Position numbers and translations under genes: made by a program. The notes under the pieces were generated by a model. It was not told the DNA's origin. It saw only the letters and a program-made list of their open reading frames with translations, and made no database searches. 62,375 nucleotides of DNA, from the NCBI RefSeq assembly GCF_900269665.1, contig NZ_LT985361.1:8020000-8082374 (forward strand), in the 5' to 3' direction. Shown one piece after another: positions 42,916 through 51,402 of the stretch; within the stretch, counting starts at the first letter, position 1; each line of letters starts with the position of its first letter. This DNA is from Nocardia suismassiliense (GTDB lineage: Bacteria > Actinomycetota > Actinomycetes > Mycobacteriales > Mycobacteriaceae).

Positions 42916-45792
42916 ATGACGCGCTGGAGCGAGGACCAGGTCACGGCGCTCGCGCCGGACGCGAGCTCGCTGTCGGCCGCGCGCAAACTCGCGAGTCGCT
43001 GGCGTGGCACCGGGCAGCACGACATCGCGCTGTGGGGACTGTGCCAGGGCAGCGGCGCCAAGCCGTATCAAACGATCGTCGACCTGTCCGTGCCCGCGTA
43101 CAAGTGCTCCTGTCCCAGCCGCAAGTTCCCGTGCAAGCACGCGCTGTCGCTGTTGCTCGAGTGGGCGGCGGGCCGGGTCGAGCAGGCGCCGGGGATCGCC
43201 GATTTCGCGGCGAGCTGGATCGACGGCCGGGTGGCCAAGGCCGCCAAACCTGCGGCGGAGTCCACCACCCGCACCGCGAATCCCGCGACCGCGCAACAGC
43301 GCCGGGTCCGGGTCACCGCGGGGCTCGCCGAGCTTGACGTCTGGCTGGGCGATCAGGTGCGCACCGGGCTGGCACAGACCGACCGCTCGTTCAGGGCGTT
43401 CGAGGCGATCGCCGCCCGAATGGTCGACGCGCAGGCCCCCGGCGTCGCCTCGGCGCTGCGTCAACTGCCGACCGCCGTGGTGACCAGGGCCGACTGGCCC
43501 GAGGTCGTGCTGCGCGAATACGCGCGGCTGCACCTGCTCATCGCCGCGCACCGGCGGCTGGACGAGCTGCCGCCCGAGTTGTCCGCCACCGTCCGCACGC
43601 ATGTCGGTTATCCGAATCCGGCCGAGACGGTGCGCACCGAGCCCACGGTCCGCGATCGGTGGATGGTGCTCGGCGTCCGGATCTCCGAGGACGAGCGCCT
43701 CTACACGCGGCGAACGTGGTTGTACGGGCGTTCATCTCGGCGCTGGGCGCTGGTGGTCGACCACTCGTTCGGCTCGCCGGGCTTCCCCGCGGACGTGCCG
43801 ACGCTCGGCTTGCTCGCCGACGCCGACCTGCACTACTACCCCGGCGCCGCACCGCTGCGGGCACTGTGGGGCGAACGCCACGGTGCGGCAGAACCTTTCA
43901 CGACCCTGCCTAGCGATCCGGACCACCCCGGCACGGTAGCCGCCGCGCTCGACGACCATGCCGCCGCGCTTGGCGCCGATCCATGGCTGCGCGGCTGGCC
44001 GGTACTGCTCGTCGATGTGATACCGGCGTGCACCGAAAACGGTTGGTACATCACCGAATCCGACGGCACCGCGTTGCCGGTGGCACACGGCGAGCAACCG
44101 TGGCGATTACTCGGTGTGTCCGGCGGCCATCCGGTGTCCGTGGCCGCCGAGTGGACCAGCGAGGGCTTGGTGCCGATCTCGGTGTTCAGCGCCGGCGAGG
44201 TGATCGACCTGGCCAGGCTCGATCCGGTCGGCCGGAGCACGACGAACAACACCCGGACCACACAGTCCTCGAACTCGGCTGATCTGACCTCCGTCGCGCT
44301 ACTGGGCACCGCGCGCCGGGCACCGGACCTCACCCGGCTCGCCGCACCGGTGGCGCGCGCCGCCGACCTGCTACCCGCCGATCCGGCACTGCGCCTGCTC
44401 GAATCCGCCGCACTCCAGGACGTTTTCGCGCGCGGCGGAGTACGCGCGGTCACCGCGACCGCGCCCGAACCCGCCGAGGACGACACCCGGCGACTGCTGC
44501 CACCCACGGCCGCGGGCCACCTCGCGCGCATGCTCCAAGAGCGCTCCCCCTTCCTGCCCGAATGGTTCGCCGCGGCCATGCCGCTCGACTACCGCGCGCC
44601 GGACGCGCTGTGCGGGCAACTGCTCGATCAGGCGAAGAGCAACGCCGAACTGCGTGAGCCGCTGCTGCGCCTGGCGGGCACCCGTGGCCGATGGCTGGCC
44701 GGCCAGCATCCGGAATGGCGAAACCTGGTGCGCAAAGCGCCGGCCGCGGCGCCCACCGAGGAGGTGTGGCAGTTCGGGCAACCGCCGGAGCGTCGCGCAT
44801 GGCTGGCCGAGTTGCGCCGCCGGGACGCGGACGCGGCGCGCGAAACGCTGGCCGCGGCGTGGCCGAAGGAGTCCGGGCCGTTGAAGGCGGAGTTGCTCGC
44901 CGTCCTCGCCGAGGAGATCTCCCGGGCCGACGAACCGCTACTGGAGGCCGGGCTGGACGATCGGCGCTCCGATGTCCGGCGGACCGCCGCCGGGCTGCTG
45001 ACCCTGCTGCCCGATTCGGCGTTCGCGCTGCGCATGACCCGCCGCGCGAGCGAGTGGATCCGGGTCGAGCACCGGCTGCTGCACACCGAACTCGTTGTCG
45101 CCCTGCCCGATACGCTGGATCCACCCGCGCACCGCGACGGCATCACCGACCGCAGTGTCGAATTCAGCTACCGCTGGGGTGGTGGCCCCGACGTCACCGC
45201 GGGCAGGCTGCGGCAGCTGGTCGCGGCGACGCCGCTGCGCCACTGGGCCGGCGTGCTCGGCGCGCCCGATAAAGCAGTCAAGGCGACGATCGACGATCGC
45301 TACCGCCAGCCGATCTTCGACGGTTGGGTCGATGCCGCACTGGCGCAACACGATTCGTCCTGGGCGCGGGCGCTGTTCGACGCGGGCGTGCCGACCGACG
45401 TCGCCATGCTGCGCAGGCGGGAGTTGTTCGCGCTGCTGCCACTGGCCGATCGCACCCGGCACCTGCTAGAGCTGGACGGCTCCTGGCTCTCCGAAATCGA
45501 GGCGCTGCTGCCCGCGATGGGGCACCCGTGGCCGGAACCGCTGGCGCAGCACCTGATGCTGCTGCTGTTCGAACGTGCCCGCGCGGCCGCCCGCCGCCCC
45601 GAGGCGCACGGCAATACCCCCAACGCGCACCGGTCGCTGCTGTCCGCCGCCTCGGTGCACCTGCCCGTTACCGCGGCGAGCGCCGCCGCCGTGGTCGCGC
45701 GCCGGCGCGGGGATCCCGCCTGGGAGCGAGCCTTCGATCAGCTCGCACACGACCTCAACCACCGCTCGATGATGCTCGAGGAGTTGCAGTGA
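42916..45792 (+). CDS. SWIM zinc-finger protein with DUF5691-like C-terminal part
   Basis: A 958-aa protein, first gene of a four-gene operon. The N-terminal SWIM zinc finger has ligands Cys64, Cys66, Cys73 and His75 in CSCPSRKFPCKH and would bind nucleic acid or protein. The long remainder is helical and repetitive, with HEAT-like helices in the C-terminal third (VRRTAAGLLTLLPDSAFAL), the region usually named DUF5691. The ATG at 42916 sits behind GGAACGGGGG; the frame is open far upstream but there lies antisense to the SMC-like gene. The stop overlaps the MoxR start by 4 nt. Confidence 0.85.
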   Translation: MTRWSEDQVTALAPDASSLSAARKLASRWRGTGQHDIALWGLCQGSGAKPYQTIVDLSVPAYKCSCPSRKFPCKHALSLLLEWAAGRVEQAPGIADFAASWIDGRVAKAAKPAAESTTRTANPATAQQRRVRVTAGLAELDVWLGDQVRTGLAQTDRSFRAFEAIAARMVDAQAPGVASALRQLPTAVVTRADWPEVVLREYARLHLLIAAHRRLDELPPELSATVRTHVGYPNPAETVRTEPTVRDRWMVLGVRISEDERLYTRRTWLYGRSSRRWALVVDHSFGSPGFPADVPTLGLLADADLHYYPGAAPLRALWGERHGAAEPFTTLPSDPDHPGTVAAALDDHAAALGADPWLRGWPVLLVDVIPACTENGWYITESDGTALPVAHGEQPWRLLGVSGGHPVSVAAEWTSEGLVPISVFSAGEVIDLARLDPVGRSTTNNTRTTQSSNSADLTSVALLGTARRAPDLTRLAAPVARAADLLPADPALRLLESAALQDVFARGGVRAVTATAPEPAEDDTRRLLPPTAAGHLARMLQERSPFLPEWFAAAMPLDYRAPDALCGQLLDQAKSNAELREPLLRLAGTRGRWLAGQHPEWRNLVRKAPAAAPTEEVWQFGQPPERRAWLAELRRRDADAARETLAAAWPKESGPLKAELLAVLAEEISRADEPLLEAGLDDRRSDVRRTAAGLLTLLPDSAFALRMTRRASEWIRVEHRLLHTELVVALPDTLDPPAHRDGITDRSVEFSYRWGGGPDVTAGRLRQLVAATPLRHWAGVLGAPDKAVKATIDDRYRQPIFDGWVDAALAQHDSSWARALFDAGVPTDVAMLRRRELFALLPLADRTRHLLELDGSWLSEIEALLPAMGHPWPEPLAQHLMLLLFERARAAARRPEAHGNTPNAHRSLLSAASVHLPVTAASAAAVVARRRGDPAWERAFDQLAHDLNHRSMMLEELQ

Positions 45793-46889
45793 CCATGACC
45801 GACGTGACGCCCGACCTGCTGCGTCCGCACGCCGAACAGGCCTACGCCGACGAACTGCGCGCGCTCGCCGCCGCCGACGAGCGTCCACGCCCGCCGTCCT
45901 GGCGGCTGTCCCCGTGGGCGGTGGTCACCTACCTGCTCGGCGGCACCCTCGACGACGGCACCGTGATCAGCCCGAAGTACGTGGGGCCGCGCAGGCTGAT
46001 GGAGGTGGCGGTCGCGACGCTGGCCACCGACCGGGCGCTACTGTTGCTCGGTGTGCCGGGCACCGCCAAAACCTGGGTCTCGGAACATCTTTCGGCCGCC
46101 ATCTGCGGCGAATCGACACTGCTCGTGCAGGGCACCTCGGGGACCGCGGAGGAGGCGATCCGGTACGGCTGGAACTACGCGCGGCTGCTCGCCGAGGGCC
46201 CGAGCGAGGGCGCGCTGGTGCCGTCGCCGGTGATGACCGCGATGCGCGGCGGCGCCATCGCCAGGATCGAGGAGCTCACCCGCATCCCGTCCGATGTGCA
46301 GGACGCGTTGATCACCGTGCTGTCCGAGAAGACGCTGCCGGTACCGGAACTCGGCACGGAGGTGCAGGCGGCCAAGGGCTTCAACGTGATTGCCACTGCG
46401 AACGACCGTGACCGCGGCGTGAACGAGCTGTCCTCCGCGCTGCGCCGCCGCTTCAACACCGTGGTGCTGCCGCTGCCCGCCAGCGAGGACGAAGAGGTCG
46501 CCATCGTCAGCCGCCGCGTCGAACAGCTCGGCGCCTCTTTGGAACTGCCGAAGGTGCCCGCCGCGGCCGAGGAGGTGCGCCGGGTGGTGCGCGTCTTCCG
46601 CGAACTGCGCTCCGGGATCACCGCCGACGGCCGCACCAAGCTCAAATCGCCGTCCGGCACGCTGTCCACCGCCGAGGCGATCTCGGTGATCACCAATGGG
46701 ATCGCCCTGTCCGTGCACTTCGGGGACGGTGTGCTGCGGGCCGCCGACATCGCGGGCGCCGTGCTCGGTTCGGTGATCAAGGACCCGGTCGCCGACGCGG
46801 TGGTGTGGACCGAGTACTTGGAAGCCGTTGTCCGCGAACGCCCGGAGTGGTCGGACTTCTACCGGGCTTGCCGCGAGGTCTCCGGATGA
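45789..46889 (+). CDS. MoxR-type AAA+ ATPase
   Basis: A 366-aa AAA+ chaperone-like ATPase. Walker A is GVPGTAKT. The Walker B region reads GGAIARIEELTRI, with Glu-Glu where Asp-Glu is usual. Sensor 1 is VIATANDRDRG and the arginine-finger region is SSALRRRFNTV. MoxR ATPases act with VWA-domain proteins to remodel or load metal cofactors into targets; the VWA partner is encoded two genes downstream. GTG 45789 overlaps the SWIM stop (GTGA); an ATG at 45795 is an alternative. Ends overlapping DUF5682 by 4 nt. Confidence 0.92.
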   Translation: MTMTDVTPDLLRPHAEQAYADELRALAAADERPRPPSWRLSPWAVVTYLLGGTLDDGTVISPKYVGPRRLMEVAVATLATDRALLLLGVPGTAKTWVSEHLSAAICGESTLLVQGTSGTAEEAIRYGWNYARLLAEGPSEGALVPSPVMTAMRGGAIARIEELTRIPSDVQDALITVLSEKTLPVPELGTEVQAAKGFNVIATANDRDRGVNELSSALRRRFNTVVLPLPASEDEEVAIVSRRVEQLGASLELPKVPAAAEEVRRVVRVFRELRSGITADGRTKLKSPSGTLSTAEAISVITNGIALSVHFGDGVLRAADIAGAVLGSVIKDPVADAVVWTEYLEAVVRERPEWSDFYRACREVSG

Positions 46890-49351
46890 GCATCGCCGAC
46901 GCCGGTTCGGCGGCCGGCGGTGCGCTGACCCGAGTATTCGGCATCCGCCACCACGGGCCGGGCTCCGCGCGCTCGCTGCGGCTGGCACTGGCGCAGTTCC
47001 GGCCGGACACCATCCTGATCGAGGGGCCCGCGGATGCCGATCCGCTGGTCGGCTACGTGGCGGCCGACGGGATGCAGCCGCCGGTCGCGCTACTGGCCTA
47101 TGTGCCCGACGCGCCCGCGAAAGCCGCATTCTGGCCGTACGCGGTGTTCTCGCCGGAGTGGCAGGCGCTGGCGTACGCGGCCGAACACGATGTGCCGGTG
47201 CGGTTCTGCGATCTGCCCGCGAGCATGGTGCTGGCCGCCGAGGAGGAGCCCGGTGATCGATTCGATCCGCTGACCGAGCTGGCCGCGGCGGGCGGTTACG
47301 ACGATGCCGAACGCTGGTGGGACGCGGTGGTCGAATCCTCGCCCGACGCCACCGCTTTCGAGGCGATCACCGAGGCGATGGGTGCGCTGCGCGAAGGTGC
47401 CGAGCAGATCGCGGCCGAGCTGGAGCCGGTCGGCGCCGCACCGAACGGCCGCCGCGAAGAGGCCGAACATATAGCCGCCGAGCTCGATTCGTCCCCGGCC
47501 GTCGACGTGCGGCCCGAACATTCAGTTGCCGAACCTGATTCGTCTGCGTCGATCGACCTGCGGCCCGAGGCGGACCGCGAGGAACCGGCGGCCAATTCGG
47601 TCGCCGAGGCCACCGACGATGTCCTCGAGCTGGAACCGATCCGCCTCGGACCCGTCCGCATCGACGCGCACACGCTGCGGCGCGAGGCATACATGCGGCA
47701 GACGATGCGAAAGGCATTGAAGGACGGGGCGCTCCGGCTCGCGGTGGTGTGCGGGGCTTGGCATGCGCCCGCGCTGGCGGGCAAGCTCGGGCCCGCCGCC
47801 CCCGATACCCGGTTGCTGAAAGGACTTCCGAAGACGAAGACCACGCTGACCTGGGTGCCGTGGACGCATTCGCGGCTGGCCACGACCTCCGGATACGGCG
47901 CGGGGATCACCTCGCCCGGCTGGTACCACCATCTGTTCACCGAGACCGAGCGGCCGATCGTGCGCTGGCTCACCAAGGTGGCCGGGGTGCTGCGGGCGCA
48001 CGATCTGCCGGTGTCGAGCGCGCACATCATCGAGGCCGTCCGGCTCGCGGACGCGCTCGCCGCCATGCGCGATCGCCCGCTGGCCGGGTTGTCCGAGGTC
48101 ACCGAGGCCACCAGGGCGGTGATGTGCGCGGGCGACGAGACGATGCTGCGGTTGGTCGTCAACGAACTCGTCGTCGGCGAGGCCCTCGGTACCGTGCCCG
48201 AGGGCACGCCGACCGTGCCGCTCGACGCCGACCTGCGCGCTCGGACACGCTCGCTGCGGATGAAGCAGGAGGCCCTGTCCCGGGTGCTCGACCTCGACCT
48301 GCGCAAGGAACGCGAGGTCGAACGATCGCGCCTGCTGCACCGGCTGCGCGTGCTCGAAATCCCGTGGGGCGAGCTGACCACCAGCGAGGTGCGCAGCACC
48401 GGTACCTTCCGCGAGACCTGGACGCTGCAATGGCGGCCGGAGTACGCCATCTCGATCATCGAGGCCTCCCGCTGGGGCACCACCATCCGCACCGCCGCCG
48501 AAGCGAAAATCCTCGACACGGCCGGCCGAGACGACAGCACCGTCGGCGATCTCACCGCCGCACTGGAGGTCGCGCTGCTCGCCGACCTCGGCGGCGCCAC
48601 CGACGGATTGATCAGCAGGCTGGAATCCGCCGCCGCGCTGGACCACGACATCACCCACCTGCTCGCCGCCTTGCCCGGACTCATCAGGACGCTGCGCTAC
48701 GGCGATGTGCGCGGCACCGACACCAAGGCCCTCGCGCACGTGGCCGACGGCCTGCTGGTGCGCGTCTGCGCGGGCCTGCCCGGCGCCGTCACCGGGCTGG
48801 ATACCGACGCGGCCACCGAGTTGCGCGCCCAGCTCGACGCCGCGCACACCGCCATCCACACCCGCGACGACGGCTGGGCCACCGGTGAATGGCTCGGCGC
48901 GCTGCGCAAGCTCGCCGACCGGGACGACGTGCACGGCGCCCTGGTCGGCCGTGCCGTCCGGCTGCTCTGCGACGCGGGCATCATCGACGAGACCGACTCC
49001 GCTCGTCGGCTCTCCGCCGCGCTGTCGGTCGGCAATACCGCCGCCGCCAAGGCCGCCTGGATCGACGGTTTCCTCGGCGGTCGCGGCCTGCTGCTGGTGC
49101 ACGACCGAGAGTTGTTGCGCCTCATCGACGATTGGCTGAGCGAGCTGCGCGAAGACCAGTTCGTCGAGACGCTTCCCTTGCTGCGCAGAACTTTCGGCGC
49201 TTTCGAATCGGGTGAGCGTCGCGCGATCGGTCGAGCGGTGCGCGATGGGGGTGCCGCCACCGTGCGAACCGATGGCGAGGGAAGTTTCGATATGGCGCGG
49301 GGCAGCATCGCACTGCGTTCCGCCGCAGAGATTTTGGGGGTCGCGGTATGA
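46886..49351 (+). CDS. DUF5682 family protein, possible TIKI/TraB/EreA-fold hydrolase
   Basis: An 821-aa protein of unknown function. The N-terminal region contains GIRHHGPGSA (Gly19-x-x-His22) and LIEGPAD (Glu46). A second GX2H motif lies at Gly290-Ala-Trp-His293 in VVCGAWHAPAL. Paired GX2H motifs and a nearby Glu are the signature of the TIKI/TraB/EreA/ChaN superfamily, so a metal-dependent hydrolase is plausible. Residues about 180-260 form an acidic, repetitive linker. The C-terminal half is helical with no recognised motif. ATG 46886 overlaps the MoxR stop and the TGA overlaps the VWA start, both as ATGA. Confidence 0.85.
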   Translation: MSIADAGSAAGGALTRVFGIRHHGPGSARSLRLALAQFRPDTILIEGPADADPLVGYVAADGMQPPVALLAYVPDAPAKAAFWPYAVFSPEWQALAYAAEHDVPVRFCDLPASMVLAAEEEPGDRFDPLTELAAAGGYDDAERWWDAVVESSPDATAFEAITEAMGALREGAEQIAAELEPVGAAPNGRREEAEHIAAELDSSPAVDVRPEHSVAEPDSSASIDLRPEADREEPAANSVAEATDDVLELEPIRLGPVRIDAHTLRREAYMRQTMRKALKDGALRLAVVCGAWHAPALAGKLGPAAPDTRLLKGLPKTKTTLTWVPWTHSRLATTSGYGAGITSPGWYHHLFTETERPIVRWLTKVAGVLRAHDLPVSSAHIIEAVRLADALAAMRDRPLAGLSEVTEATRAVMCAGDETMLRLVVNELVVGEALGTVPEGTPTVPLDADLRARTRSLRMKQEALSRVLDLDLRKEREVERSRLLHRLRVLEIPWGELTTSEVRSTGTFRETWTLQWRPEYAISIIEASRWGTTIRTAAEAKILDTAGRDDSTVGDLTAALEVALLADLGGATDGLISRLESAAALDHDITHLLAALPGLIRTLRYGDVRGTDTKALAHVADGLLVRVCAGLPGAVTGLDTDAATELRAQLDAAHTAIHTRDDGWATGEWLGALRKLADRDDVHGALVGRAVRLLCDAGIIDETDSARRLSAALSVGNTAAAKAAWIDGFLGGRGLLLVHDRELLRLIDDWLSELREDQFVETLPLLRRTFGAFESGERRAIGRAVRDGGAATVRTDGEGSFDMARGSIALRSAAEILGVAV

Positions 49352-50517
49352 GTACGATGAACACCGACAACGAAACCCAGGCCCGGCGTTGGCGTTTGGT
49401 GCTCGGCACCGCCGCGGAGGAGGGGCTCGGCGGCCTCGGCTCGGCCGACGACGTCGCGATGGATCGCGCACTGTCGGCGCTGTACAACGACGACGAACGG
49501 ACCTCGGGCAAACGTTCGGGCGGGCTGGAGGGATCCGCACCCCGAGTGGCGCGCTGGCTCGGCGACATCCGCAATTACTTTCCCTCGACCGTCGTCGAGG
49601 TGATGCAGCGCGACGCCGTGCAGCGGCTGAATCTCACCCAGTTGCTGCTCGAGCCGGAGCTGCTGGAGGCGGTGGAGCCGGACGTGCACCTGGTCGGCAC
49701 CCTGCTGAGCCTGAACCGGGTGATGCCTGAGACCACCAAGGCCACCGCGCGTCTGGTGGTGGAGAAGGTGGTGCGCGAGATCGAACGGCGCATCGCCGCG
49801 CACACCGTCGCCGCCGTCTCCGGCGCGTTGAACCGGGCCGCGCGCGTCTCTCGCCCCCGGCTGCGCGATATCGACTGGGACCGCACCATCCGCAAGAACC
49901 TGGCCAACTACCTGCCCGAACACCGCACCGTCGTGCCGGAGCGGCTGGTCGGCTACGGCCGCAAAGCCCAAGCGGTACAGCGTGATGTGGTGCTGGCCAT
50001 CGACCAATCCGGCTCGATGGCCGCCAGCGTCGTCTACGCCTCCGTCTTCGGCGCCGTGCTCGCCTCCATGCGCTCGCTGAAGACTTCCCTGGTCGTGTTC
50101 GATACCGAGATCGTCGATCTCACCGACAAACTCGACGATCCCGTCGACGTCCTCTTCGGTACCCAGCTCGGCGGCGGCACCGACATCAACCGCGCCATCG
50201 CCTACTCGCAAACCCTGATCACCCGCCCCACCGACACCCTCTTCGTCCTCATCTCCGACCTCTACGAGGGCGGCGTCCGCGACGAAATGCTGCGCCGGGT
50301 CAACGCCATGAAGGAATCCGGCGTCCAAGTGGTCGTCCTGCTCGCGCTCTCCGACGAGGGCGCCCCCGCCTTCGACCACGACAACGCCGCCGCCCTGGCC
50401 GCCCTCGGCGTCCCCGCCTTCGCCTGCACCCCCGACAAGTTCCCCGCCCTGCTCGCCGTAGCCCTGGACCGCGGCGACCTCCAAGTCTGGGCCAACGCCA
50501 ACTCGAGCCATAGCTGA
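49348..50517 (+). CDS. VWA-domain protein of the MoxR operon
   Basis: A 389-aa cytoplasmic protein. The first 200 residues are helical. The VWA domain then carries a complete metal-ion-dependent adhesion site: Asp219-x-Ser221-x-Ser223 in AIDQSGSM, Thr278 in GGGTDINRA and Asp304 in LISDLYEGG. No signal peptide or TM helix, so it works with the MoxR ATPase inside the cell. Starts at ATG 49348 overlapping the DUF5682 stop. Last gene of the operon, ending shortly before vapBC. Confidence 0.92.
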   Translation: MSTMNTDNETQARRWRLVLGTAAEEGLGGLGSADDVAMDRALSALYNDDERTSGKRSGGLEGSAPRVARWLGDIRNYFPSTVVEVMQRDAVQRLNLTQLLLEPELLEAVEPDVHLVGTLLSLNRVMPETTKATARLVVEKVVREIERRIAAHTVAAVSGALNRAARVSRPRLRDIDWDRTIRKNLANYLPEHRTVVPERLVGYGRKAQAVQRDVVLAIDQSGSMAASVVYASVFGAVLASMRSLKTSLVVFDTEIVDLTDKLDDPVDVLFGTQLGGGTDINRAIAYSQTLITRPTDTLFVLISDLYEGGVRDEMLRRVNAMKESGVQVVVLLALSDEGAPAFDHDNAAALAALGVPAFACTPDKFPALLAVALDRGDLQVWANANSSHS

Positions 50518-50520
50518 AGG

Positions 50521-50560
50521 GATGTTGGTCATGTATCCTCGGATGTACATCACCAACATC
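50521..50560. promoter_or_regulatory. vapBC operator dyad
   Basis: Inverted repeat with arms GATGTTGGT (50521-50529) plus ATGTA (50531-50535) and TACAT plus ACCAACATC (50546-50560), a single mismatch between the blocks and a 10-nt centre. Immediately upstream of vapB, it suits auto-repression by the VapBC complex. The inner TGTAC/ATGTAT elements may overlap the promoter -10. Confidence 0.75.
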
Positions 50561-50576
50561 GAGACCGAGGTGTGCC

Positions 50577-50804
50577 ATGTCAGTGACGCAGATCGACCTG
50601 GACGACGACGCGCTTGCACGGGCAATGGCACTGTCCGGCGTCCGCACGAAGAAGGAGGCGGTCAATATGGCTCTTCGCTTCTACGCGGAACAGCAGCAAC
50701 GGGCCGCCCTGGTGCGCGAACACTTCGAGCGCGCCCGCACTTGGGGTGCGGTAGCGGACGCCGAGCGGCTGCATCTCGCCGAGAAAGCGGAACGCGATCG
50801 GTGA
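50577..50804 (+). CDS. vapB: VapB-type antitoxin
   Basis: A 75-aa antitoxin. The N-terminal 40 residues match a ribbon-helix-helix (SVTQIDLDDDALARAMAL, then TKKEAVNMALRFY). The charged C-terminal tail (HFERARTWGAVADAERLHLA) would wrap the toxin. GAGG lies 7 nt before the ATG. Its TGA overlaps the vapC GTG by 3 nt (GTGA). Confidence 0.88.
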   Translation: MSVTQIDLDDDALARAMALSGVRTKKEAVNMALRFYAEQQQRAALVREHFERARTWGAVADAERLHLAEKAERDR

Positions 50805-51208
50805 TCTACCTACTCGACACCTCCGGGCTGGTGCGCCTGCTCGCAGACCCGGCCATTCAGACAGCCTGGGAGCAAGCCATCGTCGCGCAGACCGTCGGAT
50901 CCTGTTATGTACAGCGCTCGGAGTTTCTCTACAGTGCCCGCGACGCGCAGGAGTTCGATGAGCTCAACGAGATGTTCGCCGACATCTACCCGGACGTTTC
51001 GGTGCCGAAGCAAGCGGGCGCGTGGGTCAACGCCGTGCAACACCGCATGTCACGAGCCGGCCAGCATCGCAGCGCCTCGGCCGTCGATCTGATCATCGCG
51101 GCCACGGCCGCCCATCATGGGCTGACCGTGCTGCACGACGACAACGACTTTCGCACCGTCGCCAAGCACGCGACCGACTTGACCGAACACAACATTCGCA
51201 ATTATTAG
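50801..51208 (+). CDS. vapC: VapC-type PIN-domain toxin
   Basis: A 135-aa PIN endoribonuclease, predicted to cut tRNA or rRNA when freed from VapB. The acidic catalytic set is Asp in YLLDTSGLVRLL, Glu in RSEFLYSA, Asp in SAVDLIIAATA and Asp in HDDNDFRTV. It starts with GTG overlapping vapB. Cellular RNA target unknown. Confidence 0.9.
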   Translation: MIYLLDTSGLVRLLADPAIQTAWEQAIVAQTVGSCYVQRSEFLYSARDAQEFDELNEMFADIYPDVSVPKQAGAWVNAVQHRMSRAGQHRSASAVDLIIAATAAHHGLTVLHDDNDFRTVAKHATDLTEHNIRNY

Positions 51209-51216
51209 GCAACCAC

Positions 51217-51303
51217 TCACCCCGACAGGCTGGAGAGGGCTGAGGCCAGGTTGACCAGCTGGATGGCGATGCCGAGCAGGGTGGAGAGGGTGGAGAGGTC
51301 CAT
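51217..51303 (-). CDS. Candidate 28-aa hydrophobic peptide
   Basis: An ATG at 51303 with AGGAG 5 nt upstream opens a 28-codon frame ending at TGA 51217. The peptide begins MDLSTLSTLLGIAIQL and is uncharged apart from Asp2, forming one hydrophobic or amphipathic helix rich in Leu, Ser and Ala. It could be a small membrane peptide or the antisense-encoded peptide of a toxin module beside vapBC. Only the good ribosome-binding site supports it. Confidence 0.4.
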   Translation of the reverse strand: MDLSTLSTLLGIAIQLVNLASALSSLSG

Positions 51304-51402
51304 CGGGCTCCTATCTGAACGGGCGAACCGGACAGCTCAGGAGATGGTACGGCAGAGATCGCGGGGAAGAGCTGGGTTCGGCATACCGGCGCGCGACTGG
51401 TT

